64,000 nt of DNA from Pseudoalteromonas sp. R3 (GTDB lineage: Bacteria; Pseudomonadota; Gammaproteobacteria; Enterobacterales; Alteromonadaceae). Position numbers and translations under genes: made by a program. The DNA lies in contig NZ_CP034835.1 of NCBI RefSeq assembly GCF_004014715.1, forward strand, positions 4,278,001 through 4,342,000, read 5' to 3'. Below, in pieces: positions 46,940 to 55,435 of this stretch. The notes under the pieces are model-generated. The model saw only the letters and a program-made list of their open reading frames with translations, was not told the DNA's origin and did not search any database. The first letter of the stretch is position 1. Every line of letters starts with the position of its first letter.

Positions 46940-47545
46940 ATGGCAGTAACCAGAGTCGTCGTTTTACATGGATTGTATATGTCAGGATTTGTCATGCGCC
47001 CGCTGTGCGAGCGGCTGGAAAAGCTCGGCTTCGAGATCCTAAACCTCAGCTATAACACGCTGACGCCAGACAAACAGACTATCTTTGCGCAGATAGATGC
47101 CTTTGTGGCGGGCCATGATGCTGCGCTAGTTTGCCACTCAATGGGTGGACTGGTTGCCCGAGATTATCTCACCCACCAGTCTGAGGCCAGCCAGGCTATC
47201 AGCAAAGTCATCACGCTGGGCACCCCGCACAAAGGCAGCTATATCGCCAAGCATATGCATGACCATGGTTTTGATATGGTACTCAGAAACAGTGTGGAAT
47301 ACTTACTCAGCCAGCAACATAATTGGCCATTTAAAGCCAAGTTATATAGTATCGCCGGAGATCTGCCAATTGGCCTGATGCCGCTGCTGAAAAAAGGCAG
47401 TCGCTCAGATGGCACAGTGTTGCTGGATGAAACTAAACTACAAGGCATGGCCGAGCACAAAATCTTTCGCCTCAGCCACACCACCTTAATTTACTCTCGT
47501 ACCGTGCTCAACTACATCGTTGAGATACTACAGCGGTCTCAGTGA
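46940..47545 (+). CDS. Alpha/beta-hydrolase, small lipase/esterase-like
   Basis: A 201-residue cytoplasmic hydrolase: VVVLHGLYMSGFVMRPL oxyanion region, nucleophile elbow CHSMGGLVARDYL with Ser about 70, TLGTPHKGSYIAKH, DGTVLLDETKLQG with a candidate acid, and a terminal LSHTTLIYS histidine. It resembles the small PGAP1/lipase-like acyltransferases. AGAGG precedes the ATG. Substrate unknown. It overlaps the end of the next gene on the other strand by 7 bp. Confidence 0.85.
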   Translation: MAVTRVVVLHGLYMSGFVMRPLCERLEKLGFEILNLSYNTLTPDKQTIFAQIDAFVAGHDAALVCHSMGGLVARDYLTHQSEASQAISKVITLGTPHKGSYIAKHMHDHGFDMVLRNSVEYLLSQQHNWPFKAKLYSIAGDLPIGLMPLLKKGSRSDGTVLLDETKLQGMAEHKIFRLSHTTLIYSRTVLNYIVEILQRSQ

Positions 47546-47748
47546 TCGCCATTTGCTGCTATTTTATAGGCCACCAATGCGATGATCCCAACAATCAGGG
47601 GGATCGGCGCAGCGATATAACCGAATGCGTCTGAATTCGCGTAACTTGCACCTGCCAGGTGGCCGACCAGACCAACTACAAACGTCAGTAGTGCAATAAC
47701 AACCACAGCAATTTCGGATTTATGTTGAGAAGGGGTTTTACCTTGCAT
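47539..47748 (-). CDS. Small two-helix membrane protein
   Basis: A 69-residue protein with two hydrophobic stretches (IAVVVIALLTFVVGLVGHL and IAAPIPLIVGIIALVAYK) and a short polar N-terminus. A strong AAGGAG precedes the ATG at 47748. Unknown function. It is divergent from dps across a 470-nt gap that carries FNR-like boxes. Confidence 0.7.
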   Translation of the reverse strand: MQGKTPSQHKSEIAVVVIALLTFVVGLVGHLAGASYANSDAFGYIAAPIPLIVGIIALVAYKIAANGDH

Positions 47749-47903
47749 GATACGCTCCTTGGGTGTGGCACCTGCATACTGTGCTCTGACACGCCTAAAT
47801 AAAAACCTAAGAAAGTGGCTCAGATGTGCGCCTCAGAGAACCTATTGTCAATCCACACCCTTTGCCTGTTAAAGCCATTATGCGCGCCTGATTCGGAGAA
47901 ATT

Positions 47904-47967
47904 TTGACCTAAATCAAATTGCTATAGCGGTGGAAAAGCAACCTATTTTCGGCTTGAGATAGATCAA
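47904..47967. promoter_or_regulatory. Two FNR/EtrA-like boxes
   Basis: TTGACCTAAATCAA (47904-47917) and TTGAGATAGATCAA (47954-47967) both fit TTGA-N6-TCAA, one mismatch each from the FNR consensus TTGAT-N4-ATCAA. Their centres are 50 bp apart. They lie in the divergent gap between a small membrane protein gene and the dps leader. CRP could also recognise such sites weakly; FNR/EtrA is the better match. Confidence 0.55.
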
Positions 47968-47999
47968 TTTAGTGGTTGTTGTTACGGCCTCGAGCATCA

Positions 48000-48198
48000 A
48001 AGTGGCAAACTTTAAGCATCATTAAGTGCAGATTAAGCCGCTGTTGTATAAGCTTTTGTCCAACAGTGTGGCGCAGTCAGTACGGTGCTGTCTTCAATAA
48101 TGTTGATGCCTGCAATCGACTTTTCCCATTTGGCATCTGCCGCCTTTTTAGTCACACTAAGAATCACTCAGACGCAACGGGTTTGCGTCTTCTTTTTT
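48000..48198 (+). ncRNA. Candidate small RNA or leader upstream of dps
   Basis: A complete intrinsic terminator ends at 48198, only 22 nt before the dps ATG, so a transcript must end there. Upstream the region shows a stem GATGCC (48105-48110)/GGCATC (48132-48137) and no good ORF. A start about 41 nt downstream of the second FNR box would give an RNA of nearly 200 nt; a -10-like TATAAG at 48047-48052 would give about 140 nt. The 5' end is therefore uncertain. Either a free sRNA (FNR-controlled) or an attenuator of dps. Confidence 0.45.
48170..48198 (+). terminator. Intrinsic terminator just upstream of dps
   Basis: AGACGCAA (48170-48177), loop CGGGT, TTGCGTCT (48183-48190), then TCTTTTTT. 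Eight perfect base pairs plus a T-run. Its position directly before the dps ribosome-binding site is unusual. Confidence 0.85.
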
Positions 48199-48220
48199 AA
48201 CCGCAATACAGGAGTAAACT

Positions 48221-48688
48221 ATGAGCAACAGCATTGGATTAGACAGCCAGAAGAGTCAGGCGTTAGTAAGCAACCTCAATACCCTGTTAAGTAGTTATCA
48301 GATCCAATACATGAATGCCCGCAGTGTTCACTGGAACATCAAAGGCCGAAATTTCTTTGAGCTGCACGTCAAGTTTGAAGAGATTTACAATCAACTTTTA
48401 CTGCAGGTTGATGAAATCGCGGAACGTATTCTGACCATAGAGGGCACGCCGCTGCATGCTTTCAGTGATTACCTTGAACACAGCCAGATCAACGAGGCTA
48501 AAGGGATCAGTGATGGCCAGGAAGCAGTGAAGTACCTACTGAGCGGGTTTACCACCCTGATAAAAATGCAGCGCGGTATATTGCAGCAAGCTGGCGATGC
48601 AAGCGATGAGGGTACTGCAGCAATGATGAGCGACTATATCAAAGAACAAGAGAAACTGGTGTGGATGTTGAAAGCTTATTTAGCCTAA
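48221..48688 (+). CDS. dps: Dps-family ferritin-like protein
   Basis: A 155-residue miniferritin that oxidises and stores iron and protects DNA from peroxide. The inter-subunit ferroxidase site is visible: SVHWNIKGRNFFELHVKFEEIYNQL with H37 and the later acidic/His pattern, and VDEIAERILTIEGTP with D and E ligands. The N-terminus is short, so DNA binding through a lysine tail is not evident. ACAGGAG precedes the ATG. The promoter position is unclear because of the terminator located just upstream. Confidence 0.94.
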   Translation: MSNSIGLDSQKSQALVSNLNTLLSSYQIQYMNARSVHWNIKGRNFFELHVKFEEIYNQLLLQVDEIAERILTIEGTPLHAFSDYLEHSQINEAKGISDGQEAVKYLLSGFTTLIKMQRGILQQAGDASDEGTAAMMSDYIKEQEKLVWMLKAYLA

Positions 48689-48705
48689 CAGGCTCAAACA
48701 GTGCA

Positions 48706-48735
48706 AAATGGAGAGGCTGAGCCTCTCCATTTACT
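48706..48735. terminator. Terminator after dps
   Basis: AAATGGAGAGGC (48706-48717), loop TGA, GCCTCTCCATTT (48721-48732): 12 perfect base pairs but a short T-run. Placed 18 nt after the dps stop and before the convergent peptidase gene. Confidence 0.7.
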
Positions 48736-48793
48736 GTGTCATTGATTTGTCGACGCACTGATTGATCGACATCGGTCAGTGTCAAATAATCGC

Positions 48794-50851
48794 TTAACGC
48801 TCAAGTAAGCCAATAAAAAAGGCCATTTCCAGCGCCTTTTCGTGCAGGCTTTTAAAACGACCCGACGCACCACCATGTCCGGCATCCATATCAGTTTTAA
48901 ACAACAGCAAGTTATTATCCGTTTTCAATTCGCGCAGTTTGGCTACCCATTTCATTGGCTCCCAGTATTGCACCTGAGAATCATGCAGACCCGTTGTTAC
49001 CAGAATATTAGGATAGTCAGCGGCGCGCAGGTTGTCATAGGGTGAATACGCCAAAATAGTACGGTAGTCTGCCTCATCGTTCGGATTGCCCCACTCATCA
49101 TATTCATTAGTCGTCAGCGGGATGCTCTCATCCAGCATAGTGGTTAGCACATCCAAAAAGGGCACATGACAACCGATACCACGATATAACTCTGGTGCCT
49201 GATTCACCACGGCCCCCATCAGCAGACCGCCGGCACTGCCGCCAGAGGCAAACACTTTGTCCGCAGCACCATATCCTTGCTCAACCAAAGCCCGGGTGAC
49301 GTCCTCAAAGTCGTTAAAGCTATTTTGCTTATGCGCCTTTTTACCTTGCTCGTACCAGTTGCGACCAAGCATCTCTGAACCACGAATATGCGCAATGGCA
49401 TACACAAAGCCGCGGTCCAGCAGACTCAATGTGTTAGTCGAGAAATTCGGGTCTATGGTGATCCCGTAAGCGCCATAACCATATTGCAACAGCGGGTTGG
49501 TGCCATCTTTACTGAACTTATCTTTACGATAAACCAGTGACACAGGCACCTCGACGCCATCACGCACAGGGATATGTAGTCGTTCAGAAGCATAATAGTC
49601 AGGGTTAAAGTCGCCCAGAACTTTTTGTCGTTTCTTCAGGGTCTTTTTACCCCCGACAAGCGCAAAATCATAAACACTGCTTGGGGTTGTCAGGCTTGAG
49701 TAATAAACCCGAACCGTTTCAGCCTCAGGCTCGGGGTTATAGCCCAATCCGGCAAAGAAGCAGGCATCGTCAAACTTAAGCTGATAACTGTTACCCACAT
49801 AATCATGCACAACAAAACGTATCTGGCCAAGCTCTCGCTCCGTCACCACATAGTGACTGTGGAACAGCTCCATGCCTTCAAGCAACACATGTTCACGATG
49901 CGCAATCAACTCTTGCCACTGTTCAGGGTTGGCCAGCGTCTCTTTGGTCGCACGTAACAGACGGAAATTTTTGGCTTCCCGGTTAGAGACCAGATAGTAA
50001 TATTCACCCAGCTTATCCAGACCATATTCATGGCCTGTGGTTCGGGTCAGTAAGCGTTCAAACTGACCTTGTGGCTCATCGGCCGACAGCGCCAGGATGT
50101 CTGTGGTTTCCGTGGCGGCCAGATGAATGTAGATCTCGCTTTCATCTCGACTCTTACCCAGCCCCATATAAAACTGACGGTCCTGCTCTTCATATACCAG
50201 CTGGTCATCGCTTTGCGGCGTACCTAATACATGACGATAAACCTGATAGCCCAGCAGGGTTTGCAGGTCTTTACGCACATAAAACACGGTTTTATTGTCG
50301 TTGGCCCAGACCACTTCCCCTTCGGTCTCAGTCAGTACGTCACTCAGCATCTCACCACTTTGTAAGTCTTTAAAGCGCACGGTATAAATGCGTCGCCCGT
50401 CAGTATCTTCACTGTAGGCCAGCAAATTATCATCAGGACTAACGGCGATATCACCCAGTTCAAAAAACTCGTAAGCCCTGGCGAGCGCGTTGACATCCAG
50501 CAGTAACTGTTTGTCACTCATGGCTTCATCGCTGCCACGGTAATGACGCGAGTATTCATCGTCGCCACTGACTTCACTCATATACCAATAGCGCCCATCT
50601 TTAACGGGCACCGTATTGTCGTCTTTTACAATGCGGCCTTTCATTTCTTCAAACAACTGGTCCTGCAATGCTTTATGCTCGCCCATCACCGCCTCACAAT
50701 AGGCGTTTTCGGCATGCAAATGGTCCAATATCTGCTGGTCCTGACGATTATCGTCACGCATCCAGTAGTAGTTGTCTGTCCTTTGATCCTGGTGGTGGGT
50801 CATGATGTGTGGCACTTTTTTAGCCACGGGCGGGGTCAGCGTTTTGGTCAC
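48794..50851 (-). CDS. ptrB: Oligopeptidase B
   Basis: A serine peptidase (S9A, oligopeptidase B) of 685 residues that cleaves short peptides after Lys/Arg. N-terminal propeller begins HHDQRTDNYYWMRDD. The catalytic domain has YGAYGI, FVYAIAHIRGSEMLGRNWYEQGK, the nucleophile motif ASGGSAGGLLMGAV, the Asp region VTTGLHDSQVQYWEPMKWVAKL, and the His in DMDAGHGGASGRF. No signal peptide. The start is GTG at 50851, with AGGAA upstream; no ATG exists nearby. Stand-alone transcription, convergent with dps. Confidence 0.95.
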   Translation of the reverse strand: MTKTLTPPVAKKVPHIMTHHQDQRTDNYYWMRDDNRQDQQILDHLHAENAYCEAVMGEHKALQDQLFEEMKGRIVKDDNTVPVKDGRYWYMSEVSGDDEYSRHYRGSDEAMSDKQLLLDVNALARAYEFFELGDIAVSPDDNLLAYSEDTDGRRIYTVRFKDLQSGEMLSDVLTETEGEVVWANDNKTVFYVRKDLQTLLGYQVYRHVLGTPQSDDQLVYEEQDRQFYMGLGKSRDESEIYIHLAATETTDILALSADEPQGQFERLLTRTTGHEYGLDKLGEYYYLVSNREAKNFRLLRATKETLANPEQWQELIAHREHVLLEGMELFHSHYVVTERELGQIRFVVHDYVGNSYQLKFDDACFFAGLGYNPEPEAETVRVYYSSLTTPSSVYDFALVGGKKTLKKRQKVLGDFNPDYYASERLHIPVRDGVEVPVSLVYRKDKFSKDGTNPLLQYGYGAYGITIDPNFSTNTLSLLDRGFVYAIAHIRGSEMLGRNWYEQGKKAHKQNSFNDFEDVTRALVEQGYGAADKVFASGGSAGGLLMGAVVNQAPELYRGIGCHVPFLDVLTTMLDESIPLTTNEYDEWGNPNDEADYRTILAYSPYDNLRAADYPNILVTTGLHDSQVQYWEPMKWVAKLRELKTDNNLLLFKTDMDAGHGGASGRFKSLHEKALEMAFFIGLLER

Positions 50852-50951
50852 TCACTTGTTCCTAATTTGTTAAAAACCATTGTGACCCTAACATAGCAAA
50901 TAAACGCCTGAGATGTCATGTAATTCACTGCAAGCAACACAGGCGCTCTGT

Positions 50952-50984
50952 AAAACTAAAAAGGCCAGCAAATGCTGGCCTTTA
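50952..50984 (-). terminator. Terminator of the RND efflux operon
   Basis: Minus-strand AAAGGCCAGC, loop ATTT, GCTGGCCTTT, then TTAGTTTT. The stem is 10 bp; it sits 23 nt after the RND permease stop. Confidence 0.85.
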
Positions 50985-51006
50985 CAGAGTTTAAATATGG
51001 CAGGCG

Positions 51007-54000
51007 TTAGCCTTGCTGCTGGCTCACCTTATTACGGTTGAACACCTGCTGCGCAGCTTTGCCAATCGCACCGAACACTTCGCCAAATACCTTGCTGACA
51101 TCAATCAGGATGATATACAAACAAGGGACCAGAATAAGCGTGATGAGTGTCGCAAACAACACAGCAAAGCCCAGCGAAACCGCCATAGGAATAACAAACT
51201 TCGCTTGCAGGCTGGTTTCAAAGATAATCGGCACAACACCCGCAAAGGTGGTGATTGACGTCAGAGTAATAGCACGGAATCGTGCACAACCTGCTTCAAC
51301 AACCGCATCTTTAAGCTTTACACCTTCTTTGCGCACCTGATTCACATAATCCGTCATAACCAGCGAGTCATTGATAACAACACCCGCTGCTGCAATCAGA
51401 CCGTAGGTCGACATCATGCTCATATCCAAACCAAAGAACCAGTGTCCCCAGATAGCACCGACCAGGCTGAATGGGATAACAGACATAATGATTAATGGCT
51501 GACCATAACTCTTAAGCGGGACTGCCAGCAAGATGTAAACAATAAACATACCAGCAATAAAGAACATCATCTGCTCATTAGCCTGTGCCTGATCTTCTTC
51601 AATATCACCACCCAGTTCGGTTTTCACCTCGGGGAATTGCTCCATCAATTTTGGCAGCAGGTTTTTATCTATGTTTTCAACGACCTGGTTTGGCTCAATG
51701 ACCTGTTCGTCAATATTGCCGTAGATATAGACAGTACGATAACCATTTTCACGACGGATATAGCTCACCCCCGGGCGTTCAACAAACTCAACCACATCAC
51801 CCAGCATGACGTCTTTACCCTCTGGTGTTGTGATGACCGTGTGCTTCAGTGACGAGAAAGCCTCCCGGTCCAGTCGCGGATAACGTACCATGACCTTGAT
51901 CTCTTCGCCGTCACGGATCACCCGCTGGGCCTCACCACCATAGAAGCTCATGCCCACCTGGTTACCAATATCTGACAGGCTCAGTCCTAAATCATATGCC
52001 ACCTGCTTCAATACCAGCTGTACCTCTTTACTTTCGGGGTCAATGCTAGAGCTCACGTCAAACAGGCCTTTTTCCTGCTGCAGCATAGAAATAAACTGAC
52101 GGCCCGCCGCGTTGAGCATGTCTATGTCCGGACCATACAGCAGATAACCGAACTCACCTTGCCCCTGACCTTCATCATTTACATCATCAATGACAAGCAA
52201 AGATTTTACACCCGCGATATCTGGCATATTTTCGCGCCAGCGACGAGACAATTCAAAGGCATCAAACGGACGGTCTTCCTCTTCTACCAGAACAGCCAGT
52301 ACGTTTCCTTCGGTACGTCCTTCGTTCCACACCATGATGTCTTTGATCATACCCTGACCGAACTCTTGCTCCACCTCTTGCTCAACATCCAGCATCATTT
52401 TTTCGATGGTGCTGAGCGCTTGCAATGTTTGCGAGTCCGACGCATTGTCGTTCAGCGTCAGTTTCACCATAGGGTAATCGTGTGGCACTTTGGGCATTTG
52501 AACAAAACGAACCTGATTAGAGGTGATTAGCGACACGCTCAATACCAGCATACCGATAAACCCACACAGCACGGTCCAGCGCCATTGCACACATTTTTCG
52601 ACCAGGTTGCGATAAGGCCCATTAACGAATTCGAAGAAGCGTTTGTTAAATTTGGCACGCCAGCTGCCTTCACGCATAGGCTTGAATTTAGTATGACCAA
52701 TGTGCGCAGGTAAGATCCATTTAGACTCGATCAGGCTGAATGCCAGACACAGCATGACAACGATGGCAATAGATTTAAAGAATGCCGCTTCGGGTCCACT
52801 TGAGAACACCATAGGCGCAAATACCGCCATGGTCGTCAATACACCAAAGGTGGCAGGTGTCGCAACACGCTTAGCCCCGATGACCACATTATTCACGCCC
52901 GGTCCTTTGCGTTCTATTTCCGTGTAGGCCGCCTCCCCTATGACTATCGCGTCATCGACCACGATCCCCAGAACCATAATGAACGCAAACAGGGAGACGA
53001 TATTCATACTGATCCCAAACACTGGCATCATCATGATCGCACCCAGGAAACACACAGGCAGGCCCACCATCACCCAAAACGCCAGTTTAAAGCGCAGGAA
53101 GATGGTCAGCATAATGGCTACCAGGATTGCCCCCTGGAACATGTTCTTTTTCATCATGTCCAGACGCGCCTCAAGGTAGTAAGTCATATCAACAAAAGCG
53201 GTCAGTTCAACCCCTTCCGGTAAGGTCTTGTTCTTTGCCTCTATATAAGAGTGAATTGTATTGGCGATAGGCACCATGTTTTGATCATTGGTTGCCCTGA
53301 CCGACAGATATGCGGCATTGACACCGTTAAGCTTGAAGTAAAATTCACCTTCAACAAAGGCGTCTTTGATCTCAGCAACGTCCTGTAACAGCACCTTAGC
53401 GCCGTTTGCTCCTACCTTAACCGGAATGCGGCGGAACTCATTACCGCGGTATTTCTGGTTCTCCACCCGTACTGAGATCAGGCCAGCATTGGTGCGGATC
53501 TGACCTGCTGACACATTAGTTGAATAACGGCTAATTGCAGCCGCAACCTCTTGCATCGACATGTTGTAACGACGCAATGCATCCGGGTCAACTTCAATGG
53601 CAATTTCGTACTCCGGGGTATTGCGGTCAACCAGAGAAATATTAGACAACTGTAACAGTTCATCTTCAACTTCTTTGGCCAACGGCTTGAGCTGCGTTAA
53701 TGGCAGATCAGCCACCAGTGCCATCTGCACAACATCTTGCGTAAACTCAATTTGCTGCACTCGGATCGGCTCCATCGAGGCCGGAAAGGTTGCAATCCCA
53801 TCGACCCGCGAACGCACTTTATCCGCCACATCGGCCAGATCGGCGCTGGTGTCTATCTCCAGCTGAACGCTCCCTCCATTACGGAACGAACGATAAACCG
53901 CCTTGTCAATCTCAGTCACGTCCTTAAGCGCTTCTTCCACTTTAATCAGGATACTCTCTTCGATTTCCTGTGGCGAAGCACCTGGGTAGGTCGCATTTAC

Positions 54001-54165
54001 TGAGATCAGGTTCAGTTCAATACTCGGAAACATCTGCCGCTGGATCGTAAAATAACTGATGATCCCCATGATGAGGATAAAACCCATCATCAGATTGGCA
54101 GCAACCGAGTTATTTGCAAAATAGGCAATTAGCCCTGTTTGCCTGGGTGTATGTTGTTCACTCAT
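51007..54165 (-). CDS. RND efflux permease (HAE-1-like)
   Basis: A 1052-residue inner-membrane proton antiporter of the AcrB/MMPL-like HAE superfamily. TM1 is near 15-35. The porter domain contains YPGASPQEIEESILIKVE and LVDRNTPEYEIAIEVDPDALRRY. The charged TM4 region FMLVGLGIVVDDAIV-type reads FAFIMVLGIVVDDAIVIGEAAY (essential DD pair). The second half repeats with a Lys/Thr-containing TM10 (LIAAAGVVINDSLVMTDYVN). It lacks the exact AcrB substrate signature, so the substrate is not predicted. It follows its adaptor gene by 15 nt. No TolC-like outer-membrane gene is in the window. Confidence 0.93.
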   Translation of the reverse strand: MSEQHTPRQTGLIAYFANNSVAANLMMGFILIMGIISYFTIQRQMFPSIELNLISVNATYPGASPQEIEESILIKVEEALKDVTEIDKAVYRSFRNGGSVQLEIDTSADLADVADKVRSRVDGIATFPASMEPIRVQQIEFTQDVVQMALVADLPLTQLKPLAKEVEDELLQLSNISLVDRNTPEYEIAIEVDPDALRRYNMSMQEVAAAISRYSTNVSAGQIRTNAGLISVRVENQKYRGNEFRRIPVKVGANGAKVLLQDVAEIKDAFVEGEFYFKLNGVNAAYLSVRATNDQNMVPIANTIHSYIEAKNKTLPEGVELTAFVDMTYYLEARLDMMKKNMFQGAILVAIMLTIFLRFKLAFWVMVGLPVCFLGAIMMMPVFGISMNIVSLFAFIMVLGIVVDDAIVIGEAAYTEIERKGPGVNNVVIGAKRVATPATFGVLTTMAVFAPMVFSSGPEAAFFKSIAIVVMLCLAFSLIESKWILPAHIGHTKFKPMREGSWRAKFNKRFFEFVNGPYRNLVEKCVQWRWTVLCGFIGMLVLSVSLITSNQVRFVQMPKVPHDYPMVKLTLNDNASDSQTLQALSTIEKMMLDVEQEVEQEFGQGMIKDIMVWNEGRTEGNVLAVLVEEEDRPFDAFELSRRWRENMPDIAGVKSLLVIDDVNDEGQGQGEFGYLLYGPDIDMLNAAGRQFISMLQQEKGLFDVSSSIDPESKEVQLVLKQVAYDLGLSLSDIGNQVGMSFYGGEAQRVIRDGEEIKVMVRYPRLDREAFSSLKHTVITTPEGKDVMLGDVVEFVERPGVSYIRRENGYRTVYIYGNIDEQVIEPNQVVENIDKNLLPKLMEQFPEVKTELGGDIEEDQAQANEQMMFFIAGMFIVYILLAVPLKSYGQPLIIMSVIPFSLVGAIWGHWFFGLDMSMMSTYGLIAAAGVVINDSLVMTDYVNQVRKEGVKLKDAVVEAGCARFRAITLTSITTFAGVVPIIFETSLQAKFVIPMAVSLGFAVLFATLITLILVPCLYIILIDVSKVFGEVFGAIGKAAQQVFNRNKVSQQQG

Positions 54166-54180
54166 TGTCCGTCCCTGCCG

Positions 54181-55347
54181 TTATAGCTTTTCCAGGCTGG
54201 TGCCCTGTGTGTTTGACTGGTCAGCCCCTGCCACTTTTACAGCCATACCGCGCTGTGGATATTCAGGTAAGGTCACGACCACTTTGTCACTGTTATTAAG
54301 CCCTTCTGCAACCAGGAAATACTCCCCTTCTTCACGGACAACCTGTACTTGTCTGGGTTCCAGTTCAGTCTTATCGTTTAACAACCACACGGTTTGATTA
54401 TTCACCAGCTCCTGAGGCAGTCGATAAATCTGCTTGAGGGTTTTGCCCAGGAAACTCACCTGAACATAGGTACCAAACTTCACTTTAGGCTGATCGCTGT
54501 TCAAACCATATGGGTCATCAATACGAACCACCAGGTTGCTCATTCGGGTCTGGGTGTCTACCGTACCCAAATCACGATCAATGTATGCTTCTCGAGAAAA
54601 GCCACTCACCCCTTTGCTAAACACAGTCGCTTTCGTTCCGCTGACCGTTTCTGGCAAAAACACGGAGTCGAATCCAGCAATCGGGATCACCACTTCTGCT
54701 TGTTCAATGTTGTTGAGCTGCGCCACAACGCTGCCTGTTGAGACAAACTGACCCAGACCTACGTCACGAGACACGATTAAACCATTGAATGGAGCGACTA
54801 CTTCACAATTGTCCAGGTCGCGCTGAGCACGCATCAATGCTGCTTTGGCCGATTTAACCGCGGCTTTAGCACTCATTACCTGAGGCTTGCGTAAAAATAG
54901 ATCGGTGTGCTTTTTGTTGGGAAAACGCTTAGCTTCATCTGCCGCTACCTCGGCCTGTGCCTGCTCTTCGATCAACGCCGCCTGTGCACTGGCCAACTGG
55001 GCTTCCGCTTGTAGTACCGCCGCTTCGTAATTGTCTTTTTCAATGCTAAGCAATACGTCGCCCTTCGCTACTACGCCACCTGCTACAAAGCTGGGGTGCC
55101 AGTAAACGACCTCTCCTGCCACCTGAACAGACAATTGCGTTGTTTCCAGTGGCATGACTTCGCCGTAACTTTGGATAAGCACCTGATGATCCTGTGCCTG
55201 AACCGACTCAACCTGAACAACCGGGCGTGTATCTACCACCTGTTTTTCTTCTTCGCTCTTCGCAACCGCATTCACGGTTACGAAACCTGCCCCCCCAAGG
55301 CCTAACGCAACAAAGGGAAAGATCCATTTTAGTGCTTGTGCTTTCAT
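54181..55347 (-). CDS. RND efflux periplasmic adaptor
   Basis: A 388-residue membrane-fusion protein. N-terminal anchor (IFPFVALGLGGAGFVTVNAVA), lipoyl half-motifs (VAGEVVYWHPSFVAGGVVAKGDVLLSIE and VVAPFNGLIVSRDVGLGQFVSTGS) flanking a hairpin of heptad repeats, and a beta-barrel with TKATVFSKGVSGF. It bridges the RND pump and an outer-membrane channel. ATG 55347 has AGGTAAAG upstream; the frame is open to 55377. First gene of the adaptor-permease operon. The GLGGAG segment lies over a seven-G tract that is in frame. Confidence 0.93.
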   Translation of the reverse strand: MKAQALKWIFPFVALGLGGAGFVTVNAVAKSEEEKQVVDTRPVVQVESVQAQDHQVLIQSYGEVMPLETTQLSVQVAGEVVYWHPSFVAGGVVAKGDVLLSIEKDNYEAAVLQAEAQLASAQAALIEEQAQAEVAADEAKRFPNKKHTDLFLRKPQVMSAKAAVKSAKAALMRAQRDLDNCEVVAPFNGLIVSRDVGLGQFVSTGSVVAQLNNIEQAEVVIPIAGFDSVFLPETVSGTKATVFSKGVSGFSREAYIDRDLGTVDTQTRMSNLVVRIDDPYGLNSDQPKVKFGTYVQVSFLGKTLKQIYRLPQELVNNQTVWLLNDKTELEPRQVQVVREEGEYFLVAEGLNNSDKVVVTLPEYPQRGMAVKVAGADQSNTQGTSLEKL

Positions 55348-55395
55348 GACTTTACCTATTGATATTTTCCTACCCACTATCTTACCAACATACTG

Positions 55396-55409
55396 ACGTT
55401 CAATAACGT
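55396..55409. promoter_or_regulatory. Possible operator palindrome upstream of the RND operon
   Basis: ACGTTCAATAACGT (ACGTT-N4-AACGT) lies 49 bp upstream of the adaptor start, in a 90-nt gap that must hold the promoter. Palindromes of this kind are typical of TetR-type repressor sites. No regulator gene is adjacent, so this is a weak prediction. Confidence 0.3.
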
Positions 55410-55435
55410 GACATTTGTAAGAATCTGTTACTAAT

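Noticed and set aside
48000..48198. Homologue of E. coli FnrS
   Set aside because: The FNR boxes suggested it, but none of the FnrS sequence blocks are present; kept only as an unnamed candidate transcript.
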